Assembly (NCBI GenBank): GCA_029821415.1
Contig: JALGTJ010000041.1
Span: 1 to 7,291 of the forward strand
DNA length: 7,291 bases
Direction of reading: 5' to 3'
DNA from: Candidatus Zipacnadia bacterium
GTDB taxonomy: Bacteria; Armatimonadota; Zipacnadia; Zipacnadales; Zipacnadaceae
The notes beneath the pieces were generated by a model. It was not told the origin of the DNA. It did not search any database and saw only the letters and a program-made list of their open reading frames with translations. Made by a program: the position numbers and the translations under genes. Every line of letters starts with the position of its first letter. Positions within the stretch are counted from its first letter, which is position 1. Below, in pieces: positions 1 through 6,202 of this stretch.

Positions 1-1
1 G

Positions 2-673
2 GCCACCTGGTCAGGGCCGGTGCCGTTTCGACCAGGCGGAAAAAAGCTCAGCGCGTGGGGGCCGCTTCATTTGTATTCTCCCGTCATACGGCTTTCTGAC
101 GGAACTCTGGTTATGACTGGCTACGAGGCCGACACGGTTCCTGGTGGGGATGTTGGGCGAAATGACCAGCGTCTTGACCGGTCGGTCTTGTTCCGGAGTG
201 AGGACGATGGTATCACTTGGAGTGGGCCGGTCTATTTCGATAAGCAGAACTTTGACCACAACGAGTGTATGGTCGCCGAAACTGAGCCTGGCAAGCTCGT
301 GGCCTTTATGCGGACGCTGCGGGCGCGTAACATGTGGACGAGCGTCTCTGCCGACGGAGGATTGACCTGGACTAAGCTATCTCAGTCCAACATCAGCGGC
401 GAGTGCCCTTATTTGCTAGCGCACAGCTCCGGGGCGCTGATTATGTGCAACCGTGGCTTCGGCACCTTCATTAAGCTGAGCTTTGACCACGGCAAGTCCT
501 GGACGGAGGAATATCGCATCTCCCCGGCTTCAGCTATGGTGGGTATGACAGAGATGCCGGACAAGACCGTCTTTATCGCTATGCATGAGGGCTATCGGGT
601 ACCGGGACATATTCGGGGGCAGTTCTTCCGAGTCACCCGCCAGGGCCCGGATAGCGCTGTTACGAAGTCCTGA
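2..673 (+). CDS. Sialidase-like Asp-box (BNR) repeat protein, 3' portion
   Basis: The frame is open from base 2, so the gene starts left of the window; the GTG at 20 is internal and not a credible start. The visible 224 residues contain three clear Asp-box motifs, S-x-D-x-G-x-(T/S)-W: SEDDGITW (197-220), SADGGLTW (347-370) and SFDHGKSW (479-502). The end of a further box, TWSGPV, lies at the very left edge. NECMVAETEPGKLVAFMR resembles the strand of sialidases in which an E is followed by a D/P-G-x-L turn and an arginine. These features place it in the six-bladed propeller sialidase/BNR superfamily, whose members cleave or bind terminal sugars, usually outside the cytoplasm. The N-terminal catalytic residues and any signal peptide are outside the window, so activity cannot be judged. 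It converges on the leftward gene ending at 768. Many BNR proteins in glycan-degrading bacteria are not true sialidases, so substrate specificity is open. Confidence 0.85.
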   Translation, partial: ATWSGPVPFRPGGKKLSAWGPLHLYSPVIRLSDGTLVMTGYEADTVPGGDVGRNDQRLDRSVLFRSEDDGITWSGPVYFDKQNFDHNECMVAETEPGKLVAFMRTLRARNMWTSVSADGGLTWTKLSQSNISGECPYLLAHSSGALIMCNRGFGTFIKLSFDHGKSWTEEYRISPASAMVGMTEMPDKTVFIAMHEGYRVPGHIRGQFFRVTRQGPDSAVTKS

Positions 674-680
674 GGACTTC
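664..680 (+). other. Perfect inverted repeat centred on the stop codon of the sialidase-like gene
   Basis: GAAGTCC (664-670) and GGACTTC (674-680) are perfect reverse complements, and the TGA stop is the three-base loop. The stem is followed by TAACTGC rather than a T-run, so it is not a canonical intrinsic terminator. It could be an RNA 3'-end stabiliser or chance. Confidence 0.45.
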
Positions 681-754
681 TAACTGCTGCCGGGGCTAAT
701 CGCCGTTTCAACGCGGCTTGGCTGCGCGCTGGGGCGTTTTTCATTAGTGATGTC

Positions 755-778
755 GGCTGCCAATTGTCTATGGCTGCC
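755..778 (-). other. Imperfect inverted repeat spanning the stop codon of the TIM-barrel-like gene
   Basis: GGCTGCCA (755-762) pairs with TGGCTGCC (771-778) as an 8-bp stem with one T-T mismatch. The 8-base loop contains the stop codon of the leftward gene. No T-run follows on the minus strand, so this is a possible 3'-end hairpin rather than a standard terminator. The facing gene's stop also lies in a hairpin loop, at 664-680. Confidence 0.35.
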
Positions 779-2474
779 CCGCGCGTTTGGCCAGGTAGAC
801 TGGGCTGACGTAGATGCTCATCTGCTCATCAGGCTGGCTCACTGCCCCCAGCGCGACAGCTTCAACCGGCTCATTGATATTCTCGCAGAATAGCACTCGT
901 GACTCGCCGGGAGCAATATTCTCGCCGCTGGCATAGCCGGCGTAGCTGTCGGCGACCAGTACTTTGCCGCCCGATAGGAAAACGGAGAAGCGAATCTGGA
1001 TTGGCTTTTGGCTCGCGTTATATACCTCTATCCAAATTGCTTGGTAGGCGCTAAGGTCTGCCACTGGCAGATTTGTCGCACTTATCCCGGGCCACGGCCA
1101 CTTGTTAAGCAGGGATTTATCAAATTGGACCTCCGCCTGCCACTCTTTGCCATCTGCTGAGTACGGCCCAGTAGTGATAGTGGCTGCTTCGGGCACGCCG
1201 CCTTGCCCGCGATAGTACTTCCGGATGATCTTGGTCTCCCCGGGATTTGCCCAGTCCACCAGAACTTCCCTGGGTAGGTGTACCAGGCGCGCTGCCGTCC
1301 AGCCCCGGTCGCCTTCGGGTACCTTTTCGTCGGGCAACGCGTTAAGGTCAGGGGGACAGTAATAGGAGGTCCGCTGGGCCCGCTCCAGCGCAGCGCTCAT
1401 CGCGGCTGAATGTTGGGCATCCCAGGGATTGAAACTGATCGCATCTCCGGAGCCGGCACCGTAGAGCCATATAAACCTGTAATTGCGAAACAGCTCTCGG
1501 AAGTGGGGTACAAAGTCTTCGGCAGTCTGCTCGGGTCCGATACGATGGTCCGACATCCACGGAACGCGTTCGTCGCGATCCACATACGGAGCCAGCACCC
1601 CGCCCAGTTGATAGTTGGGATACTTCTTCAACAGGTCACGTGTCTCAATCCACCGATTGAAGATGCGCTCTTGTAGCGCGGCAATTGAGGTGTGCAGGTA
1701 GCCCAGACCGAGTTCTCCACCGTCAATGAGCACTTGGCGCGAGCCCAGCTCTTTGGCGCGTTCAATGATCCCCAGGTGAATGTATGCCACGGTCGTCCAA
1801 TTCGCCGGCCGCTCGGATAGGCCCGTGTACAATGTGACGATGTGACAGTCGGGATAGACCTCTTCGGTGATGTCGGCCAACCTCGCGCCGAACGCCCGGC
1901 ACTTGGCTATGGTAGTGGCGACATCTTCGTTGCGCATCTGCGCCAACTCCGTAGGATAGCGCACCGCACTGTTCCCATACCATTCTGGGTCGAGTAGTAT
2001 CCCCGGACTACCCAGCTCTTTGGCGACTAAACACGCGTTGCGCCATTCCTGCTCAAAGATCGCGCGGACACCGGCCTCGTTGTCCAGATCCATACCCGGA
2101 ATTCTGTCAAATCGGGTGCTCTTGCCAAGGTGGTCCGGAGTAGGCTGAATAATGCGGCTAAGGTAGACCACCGGCCAGATGTGCTTGCCGGCGGCGAGAT
2201 GCTCCTTAAGCCAGGCCACGGTAGGAGCTAATTCTTCCGGCGACGGGCCCGGATCGGTCTTGTACCTCCACACGTAAGTCAGCCCCCAGCCGTCAAACGC
2301 TCCCTCGTTGAACACTCGCAGTTGCTCCTCTGGCATCAGGTTACCGAAGTCGTACCCGCCCTGGAAGGTGAAAGCAATCACATAGGGCCGTTCCGTGTCG
2401 GCCCCTGCTGTGGCGGTTAACAACACTATCAGTGCCAAAACCGAAATACACACTACAACGGGTTTTCTTCGCAT
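768..2474 (-). CDS. Secreted TIM-barrel-like protein with C-terminal beta-sandwich-like region (putative glycan-active, function unknown)
   Basis: The start is the ATG at 2474. A longer frame from a TTG at 2489 would begin inside the Shine-Dalgarno GAGGAGAGG, so it is rejected. The 568-residue product has a basic N-terminus (MRRKP), a hydrophobic stretch and an A-x-A site (AGA, about residue 25), as in a Sec signal peptide. Residues about 30-370 alternate predicted strands and helices like a (beta/alpha)8 barrel. Strand-end candidates include YVIAFTFQGG (about 31-40), HIWPVVYLSR (about 98-107), ILLDPEWYG (about 159-167) and VLIDGGE (about 248-254), which carry acidic residues where glycoside hydrolases of this fold keep catalytic ones. 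Residues about 430-568, including AIWIEVYNASQKPIQIRF, look like a carbohydrate-binding beta-sandwich. I do not recognise a named family. The neighbouring Asp-box and propeller genes support a role in extracellular polysaccharide processing, which is inference. It is leftward, with its own ribosome binding site and a long gap to the gene upstream. Confidence 0.82.
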   Translation of the reverse strand: MRRKPVVVCISVLALIVLLTATAGADTERPYVIAFTFQGGYDFGNLMPEEQLRVFNEGAFDGWGLTYVWRYKTDPGPSPEELAPTVAWLKEHLAAGKHIWPVVYLSRIIQPTPDHLGKSTRFDRIPGMDLDNEAGVRAIFEQEWRNACLVAKELGSPGILLDPEWYGNSAVRYPTELAQMRNEDVATTIAKCRAFGARLADITEEVYPDCHIVTLYTGLSERPANWTTVAYIHLGIIERAKELGSRQVLIDGGELGLGYLHTSIAALQERIFNRWIETRDLLKKYPNYQLGGVLAPYVDRDERVPWMSDHRIGPEQTAEDFVPHFRELFRNYRFIWLYGAGSGDAISFNPWDAQHSAAMSAALERAQRTSYYCPPDLNALPDEKVPEGDRGWTAARLVHLPREVLVDWANPGETKIIRKYYRGQGGVPEAATITTGPYSADGKEWQAEVQFDKSLLNKWPWPGISATNLPVADLSAYQAIWIEVYNASQKPIQIRFSVFLSGGKVLVADSYAGYASGENIAPGESRVLFCENINEPVEAVALGAVSQPDEQMSIYVSPVYLAKRAGQP

Positions 2475-2478
2475 GGTG

Positions 2479-2487
2479 CCTCTCCTC
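2479..2487 (-). promoter_or_regulatory. Shine-Dalgarno that fixes the ATG start at 2474
   Basis: On the minus strand GAGGAGAGG lies just before the ATG at 2474, with 7 bases between AGGAG and the ATG. The alternative in-frame TTG (2489-2487) overlaps this element and would have no ribosome binding site of its own. Confidence 0.7.
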
Positions 2488-2539
2488 AACGACGGTCATT
2501 CATCGGATGTGGCTTTTGTAAAAGGCTTGTTCATTCTGG

Positions 2540-2793
2540 CTATTGCGTGAGAACCTCTATCGCCTGTGCCACCCTGTCGCGATACTCCCGCATAGGGCCG
2601 TCAGCTTTGTTCCACTTCGTAGGTGATTCAAACAGATAGCTGGGAATGTCAACCAGTTGCTCCGCCGACGCTATCGCTTCGTCACTGGCTTCTGCTTAGC
2701 CTACACGAGCCCCAGAATGCGGTCTTCGGTCAGGGCGACGCCGTGCTGCGTATTAGCCTCCTGCTTTTGCGAGATAACAAGTCGCAGCACCAT
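2540..2793 (-). pseudogene. Broken small gene of unknown function (about 80 residues in two frames)
   Basis: On the minus strand an ATG at 2793, about 9 bases after a GAGGA, opens a frame reading MVLRLVISQKQEANTQHGVA then LTEDRILGLV, and stops at TAG (2703-2701). From 2695 a second frame reads A-E-A-S-D-E-A-I-A-S, continues through LVDIPSYLFESPTKWNKADG and ends IEVLTQ at TAG 2542-2540. This second frame has no start before a late internal ATG. Both pieces have protein-like composition and together would make one polypeptide of about 80 residues. The junction is the 8 bases TAGGCTAA (2703-2696), which hold a stop in each frame; removing them fuses the halves in frame. The family is not recognised. 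It lies between two secreted carbohydrate-related genes on the same strand. It could instead be the tail of a longer decayed gene, because the first frame is also open for 22 codons above a TGA at 2808-2806. Confidence 0.45.
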
Positions 2794-3016
2794 AACTGAA
2801 AATCCTCACTTGAACTGTGGCTGGGTCATGGGGCTGCAATCTGGCAAGATGCTACTACGCTGTGCCCGATACTGTCAACGCAGTTTTCTGCTGAAGGGCC
2901 TGTTCGGTCCTGTACGGAGCATTTGAGTTCCCTTACTGACCAGGCAGCGGGCTGGTAGGCTCTGCGCTCGCCAGCAGTAGGTGCGCTGTGGTCGCTGTGC
3001 CGAAGGTAGAATAGCT

Positions 3017-4204
3017 CTATTGTATCGGCAAGGCCATGCGGTGGACGTACTTGCCAGCAAACAGATAGAGTTTATCCCCTTCGCGCCAGGGGCTGACCAG
3101 GCCGTCGCCGGGCTTCCAACTGGCAAAGCCGCGTGGGTCACGCCGAATATTGACGAAATCCGTTGTATATCCGTATACCGCAGCCGGCACATCACCAGCG
3201 GTGGGACTTTCCCCCCATACGACCAAGTATTCATCCTGTCCGCCTCCATTTTTTCCCAGATATCCCACGAAATAGGGCCGATAGGCCCCGCCGCGCTCTC
3301 CTATCCCCTCCGGAGTGATTACTGGATTCTGCCGAAAATAGTTCCACTTTCTACCGTCGGTTGATGTAGCAAAGCCCACTCTGGCCTCTCCGGCATAGGA
3401 AGTGCCCCGTACAAACGCCAGCCATTGCCCACTGACCAGCCGCTGGATGGCATTGTAGGATGATGCACTGTTGATCCACGGCTCAGCCGTAGTGGGAAGC
3501 ACCGGGACGATGTCCCAGACGCTGACGTTGCCCCACGTCGGATCCGTCCATATCGTCCAGTTGTGGGAGGACAGATCCGGGCAGGTGGCCAGTGCGGTCA
3601 TCTGATGGCCATACCCCGGATAATTTGGATCGCTTGTCCACGCGCCGTGGTAGTGATTGAAATAGTGAAAGTACATAAACCAGAGCTGTTCTTGCTCGTT
3701 CCAGACCACGCACGGGCTGGAGTAGTGGGAGGGATCACCCGGATTCGGCCCGCTTGGATTGTAGTTCGGAACGGTCAGCACCTTGCTGTCGGCCCGACTG
3801 GGATCCAGGGCGGCTATCTTGGCATAGGGTCCCTCTATAGAATCAGCCACGGCACAGCCGATTCCGGACATCGGATCGTGGTGGGCGTAGTACAGATAGT
3901 ACTTGCCATCCGGATTTTGCCCATGATCATTCTTGACTACTGTGGGGTAGCCAACTGAATCTGTGCCTCCGGAAGGCCAACTTGGGTTGTTGTACGAGCT
4001 ATGTTCCCAGTCCTCGGTCTGCCACAATATCTGCGTCGTTGCCTCCACATCCAGCGGTAGAGGTCCATCCAGGTCCGACAGATCGACAACCTTCAGGTTG
4101 TTATCCAGTATGGCATGAGCCAGCCCGCCACAAAGCAAAATGCTCATACCCACCACCAAACCAGCCATCAACATCCTTATTGCCAATGGCGATCCTGTTT
4201 TCAT
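3017..4204 (-). CDS. Secreted five-bladed beta-propeller protein, GH43/GH32-like superfamily
   Basis: The ATG at 4204 follows a near-perfect Shine-Dalgarno AAAGGAGGAG; an in-frame TTG at 4228 lies upstream of that element and is rejected. The product has 395 residues. Residues 1-31 form a Sec signal peptide ending A-H-A. The mature part shows blade-like repeats: GYPTVVKNDHGQNPDGKYYL (85-104) followed by GIGCAVADSIEGPY (114-127); SSPCVVWNEQEQLWFMYFHY (162-181); QWLAFVRG with VGFATSTDGRKWNYF (260-290); and YRPYFVGYLG with EYLVVWGES (309-332). The pattern 'strand, D/N-G-K-Y-Y-L-Y-Y, then A-x-S-x-x-G-P' is typical of GH43, GH130 and related furanosidase/phosphorylase-like propellers. Candidate acidic residues are visible (D110, D231, E275), but I cannot assign a catalytic triad, so substrate and activity are unknown. 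It has its own promoter and is divergent from the sigma-factor operon. Confidence 0.83.
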   Translation of the reverse strand: MKTGSPLAIRMLMAGLVVGMSILLCGGLAHAILDNNLKVVDLSDLDGPLPLDVEATTQILWQTEDWEHSSYNNPSWPSGGTDSVGYPTVVKNDHGQNPDGKYYLYYAHHDPMSGIGCAVADSIEGPYAKIAALDPSRADSKVLTVPNYNPSGPNPGDPSHYSSPCVVWNEQEQLWFMYFHYFNHYHGAWTSDPNYPGYGHQMTALATCPDLSSHNWTIWTDPTWGNVSVWDIVPVLPTTAEPWINSASSYNAIQRLVSGQWLAFVRGTSYAGEARVGFATSTDGRKWNYFRQNPVITPEGIGERGGAYRPYFVGYLGKNGGGQDEYLVVWGESPTAGDVPAAVYGYTTDFVNIRRDPRGFASWKPGDGLVSPWREGDKLYLFAGKYVHRMALPIQ

Positions 4205-4213
4205 TTTCAGGAT

Positions 4214-4223
4214 CTCCTCCTTT
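4214..4223 (-). promoter_or_regulatory. Strong Shine-Dalgarno for the propeller gene
   Basis: The minus strand reads AAAGGAGGAG 9-11 bases before the ATG at 4204, close to the full anti-Shine-Dalgarno complement. It excludes the longer TTG-initiated reading. Confidence 0.75.
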
Positions 4224-4230
4224 GACAATA

Positions 4231-4239
4231 ATTATAGCA
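4231..4239 (-). promoter_or_regulatory. Extended -10 promoter for the propeller gene
   Basis: The minus strand carries TGC-TATAAT (4239-4231), a perfect extended -10 for the housekeeping sigma factor. The region 17 bases upstream (TTTATC) is a poor -35, as is usual for extended -10 promoters. Initiation about 7 bases downstream, near 4224, would give a leader of only about 20 bases, consisting mostly of the Shine-Dalgarno. Expression would therefore be set mainly at initiation of transcription. Confidence 0.55.
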
Positions 4240-4350
4240 TTTCGGGCCTTATAGATAAAGATAGCTGTCCGTCTGAGGGCAAACCAGTTCGTATTCTATG
4301 CTTAGGCTGCAGTAAGGCAATCTGGCTCTGGCGGTAATCTGTGCAGTTCG

Positions 4351-4379
4351 TTGGCGCTATGGCAGCGATGTGATACAAT
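4351..4379 (+). promoter_or_regulatory. Probable sigma70-type promoter of the sigma/anti-sigma operon
   Basis: TTGGCG (4351-4356, 4 of 6 to consensus), a 17-base spacer and TACAAT (4374-4379, 5 of 6) with an extended TGA just before it. The predicted start near 4386 leaves a leader of about 110 bases to the GTG at 4497, or about 185 to the GTG at 4572. I see no convincing ECF-type promoter (GAAC-type -35) in this region, so autoregulation by the encoded sigma factor is not evident. Confidence 0.5.
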
Positions 4380-4496
4380 ATAGCAGGGCTGATGCACAGT
4401 TAGCAGCGGCGTATTTGAGGGATAGTCATTTGGCATATTGTTGATGAGGCTATACAAATTCGTGAGGCTGACAACGAAACAATTAGGCACCCCCAA

Positions 4497-5162
4497 GTGT
4501 TTGTAAAAAAGAATGGCGGTGGAGACCAATCGCTGGCTGCAGGTAGCGTAGCGCAGGAGGTGGACGACAGTGTGCTGGTCAAAGCCGCGCAGGGGGGTGA
4601 TGCGGAGGCCTTCGGCGCACTTGTGGATCGCTATCACAAGCAGATGTACGCGCTGGTCGTGCGGATGTGTGGGCAGACCGAGGCCGAGGACCTAACGCAG
4701 GATGTGTTTCTGAAGGCACTAGATGCATTGCAGCGCTTTCAGTTTCACGGTGAGGCCAGTTTCCGTACATGGCTTTACCGGATTGGCGTTAATACGGCGA
4801 TAAATGAGTTACGTCAGCGCAAGCGTAGCCGCCAGATTATGGGACCATCGTTGGATGAGCCGGTGTTAACCGATGATGGGCCGGTGCAACGGCAGCTTAG
4901 CGATATTAGCCAAGAACCATATCGGTTGACTGTGCAAAACGAACTGCAGCAGGCGGTTAACGAGGTCCTGGAGATGCTGACGGAGAAACAGCGCACAGCC
5001 TTGGTTATGATTGACTTGCAGGGATTGACATACGAGGATGCAGCTCAGGTACTAAATTGTCCCCTGGGGACGCTGAAGTCGCGACTAGTTCGGGCCCGGG
5101 AGGCGTTTGCCGAGAAGTTTCGCGAGCACAAGCCGCAATTGATGCCGGATGGTGCGACATAA
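4497..5162 (+). CDS. ECF-family RNA polymerase sigma factor (sigma-70 family)
   Basis: This directs RNA polymerase to a specific promoter set and is normally held inactive by a partner anti-sigma factor. Region 2 spans about residues 30-110: AFGALVDRYHKQMYALVVRM, then EAEDLTQDVFLKAL (core-binding and -10 recognition helix) and FRTWLYRIGVNTAINELRQR. A variable linker follows at about 112-150. Region 4 (about 155-212) contains LTEKQRTALVMIDLQGLTYE and the helix-turn-helix DAAQVLNCPLGTLKSRLVRA. Region 3 is absent, as in all ECF factors. The start is uncertain. The GTG at 4497 gives 221 residues but has no visible Shine-Dalgarno. The GTG at 4560 would give the very typical ECF N-terminus (M)DDSVLVKAAQGGD. 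The GTG at 4572 has AGGAGG (4555-4560) 11 bases upstream. The anti-sigma gene begins 58 bp downstream in the same direction. Confidence 0.93.
   Translation: MFVKKNGGGDQSLAAGSVAQEVDDSVLVKAAQGGDAEAFGALVDRYHKQMYALVVRMCGQTEAEDLTQDVFLKALDALQRFQFHGEASFRTWLYRIGVNTAINELRQRKRSRQIMGPSLDEPVLTDDGPVQRQLSDISQEPYRLTVQNELQQAVNEVLEMLTEKQRTALVMIDLQGLTYEDAAQVLNCPLGTLKSRLVRAREAFAEKFREHKPQLMPDGAT
4555..4560 (+). promoter_or_regulatory. Possible Shine-Dalgarno inside the long sigma reading frame
   Basis: AGGAGG lies 11 bases before the in-frame GTG at 4572. It suggests translation may start there (196 residues) rather than at 4497. It would overlap the alternative GTG at 4560, so it argues against that one unless initiation there is leaderless-like. 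Confidence 0.4.
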
Positions 5163-5220
5163 TAACAGTTGCTGAGGAACCCGAGTGCTCTGACGGGGTC
5201 TGGTAAGGTGAGACAACAGT

Positions 5221-6186
5221 ATGAAATGCCGAGAATGCCGAGAACGGATGGACCTTTATCTGGCAGAAGCTTTGACGGGCCACTGGATTGAGCAGTTTGA
5301 GCGGCATATAGCTGACTGTCCTGACTGCGCTCAGGAGCTGGATCAAAAGCGACAGTTGTTGGAAATGCTGCACAATTTGTCTGCCCCCGCACCGCCTGAG
5401 GACCTTGCCACCCGCATTAAGGCGGCTGCTCAGGAGCGATTGCGCCAGCCCATTCCGCAAGTACGCCCGGCTTACGCTTACTATCTTAGGATCGCTGCAG
5501 CCTGTGCTGTCGTTGTGGTGGCCGTTAGTGTTGGAGTGGTTTGGCGAGCGCCTTCTGCCCGCCAAGCTCTGACGCCGCCCGCTGCGCCTGCTGAGATGAC
5601 GGTGGCTGCGCAGCGACAGCCTTCAGTTGTAGAAACCTCCGCGTCACCAGCGGCGAAGACGGTGCTTGCCAAGTCCGCGCAGTCGGTCAAACGGGGTGCG
5701 GTGGTGGCGAGCTTACCTCGTAGGCTCCACGCCGAGTCGGCTACGCCGCGGCCGCAGCCATCCGCGGCCGCTCCGGTTAGCTTTGAGACAAGTGCTGCTG
5801 GGGAGAGTAGGACACCCGAGTTGGTTGAAGAGAAGCAGGAGACGAGCGGACCAGATTCCGTTGAGCTATCCCGGGCCGGAGGCGCGCAGATGATGCTTAC
5901 TGCTGAGATTCGCACTGCGCGGCCTCCAAAGTATCTGGTGCAGGCGGCACCGCGAGTAGATTCTGGCACTGAGCCGTCCTTGGCCAAGGGCGAACCAGCA
6001 GAGACAGTCCAGGCAGAGCTGGTGGGACGGACACTGGTCGGGACAGTAGTTGCCAATGCCGTGGTCAGCCAGTACGTTCGTGACGCAATTATTGAGAGTG
6101 ACAAGACAATGATGGCCCTGACAACCTCGGCGCCTGCCTCCCTGATTGAAGTAACTGCCACAAATGGCGAAGTTCAAACAGAATAG
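5221..6186 (+). CDS. Zinc-finger (ZAS-type) single-pass anti-sigma factor with long extracytoplasmic domain
   Basis: This is the likely membrane partner that binds and inactivates the sigma factor encoded 58 bp upstream. The N-terminus carries the ZAS zinc site: C3-x2-C6, then H29-x3-C33-x2-C36 in HIADCPDC. One hydrophobic segment (about 90-108, RIAAACAVVVVAVSVGVVW) would anchor it in the membrane with the zinc domain in the cytoplasm. Residues about 109-259 are rich in Ala, Pro, Ser, Thr and Glu and look disordered. The C-terminus (about 260-321), including LVGRTLVGTVVANAVVSQYV and RDAIIESDK, looks more ordered and may be a small sensing domain that I cannot name. At 321 residues it is longer than a minimal zf-HC2 anti-sigma factor because of this outer part. 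The ATG at 5221 is preceded by AAGGTGA about 9-12 bases upstream. In this class, release of the sigma factor is usually by proteolysis or a conformational change; which applies here is unknown. Confidence 0.88.
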   Translation: MKCRECRERMDLYLAEALTGHWIEQFERHIADCPDCAQELDQKRQLLEMLHNLSAPAPPEDLATRIKAAAQERLRQPIPQVRPAYAYYLRIAAACAVVVVAVSVGVVWRAPSARQALTPPAAPAEMTVAAQRQPSVVETSASPAAKTVLAKSAQSVKRGAVVASLPRRLHAESATPRPQPSAAAPVSFETSAAGESRTPELVEEKQETSGPDSVELSRAGGAQMMLTAEIRTARPPKYLVQAAPRVDSGTEPSLAKGEPAETVQAELVGRTLVGTVVANAVVSQYVRDAIIESDKTMMALTTSAPASLIEVTATNGEVQTE

Positions 6187-6202
6187 CTGACGGTGTGTGA
6201 AA

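Noticed and set aside
701..740. Rightward intrinsic terminator before the T-run at 736-741
   Set aside because: The best stem (CGCGGC-TTG-GCTGCG, with one G-T pair) ends about 10 bases before the T-run, so it lacks the terminator geometry.
2696..2706. Programmed -1 frameshift joining the two halves of the small gene
   Set aside because: A -1 shift at the GTG (2706-2704) reads GTA-GGC-TAA and stops at once, and there is no slippery heptamer. A lesion explains it better.
2657..2926. Plus-strand open frame of 89 codons
   Set aside because: Its product is rich in Cys, Arg and Ser with no domain-like pattern, and it lies antisense to the more protein-like broken gene.
2875..3249. Minus-strand frame of 124 codons running out of the propeller gene's 3' end
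   Set aside because: Most of it overlaps the propeller gene in another frame, its composition is unconvincing, and it has no clear ribosome binding site.
4222..4256. TTGACA at 4222-4227 as a rightward -35 with TATAGA at 4250-4255
   Set aside because: The spacer is 22 bases, too long. The TTGACA is fortuitous, arising next to the Shine-Dalgarno and -10 of the leftward gene.
4302..4637. Minus-strand frame of 111 codons over the divergent control region
   Set aside because: It overlaps the start of the well-supported sigma factor gene on the opposite strand and shows no domain-like features.
5481..6161. Minus-strand open frame of 226 codons opposite the anti-sigma gene
   Set aside because: It is the antisense of a low-complexity Ala/Pro/Ser-rich region where stops are rare; the plus strand has the zinc motif and membrane segment.
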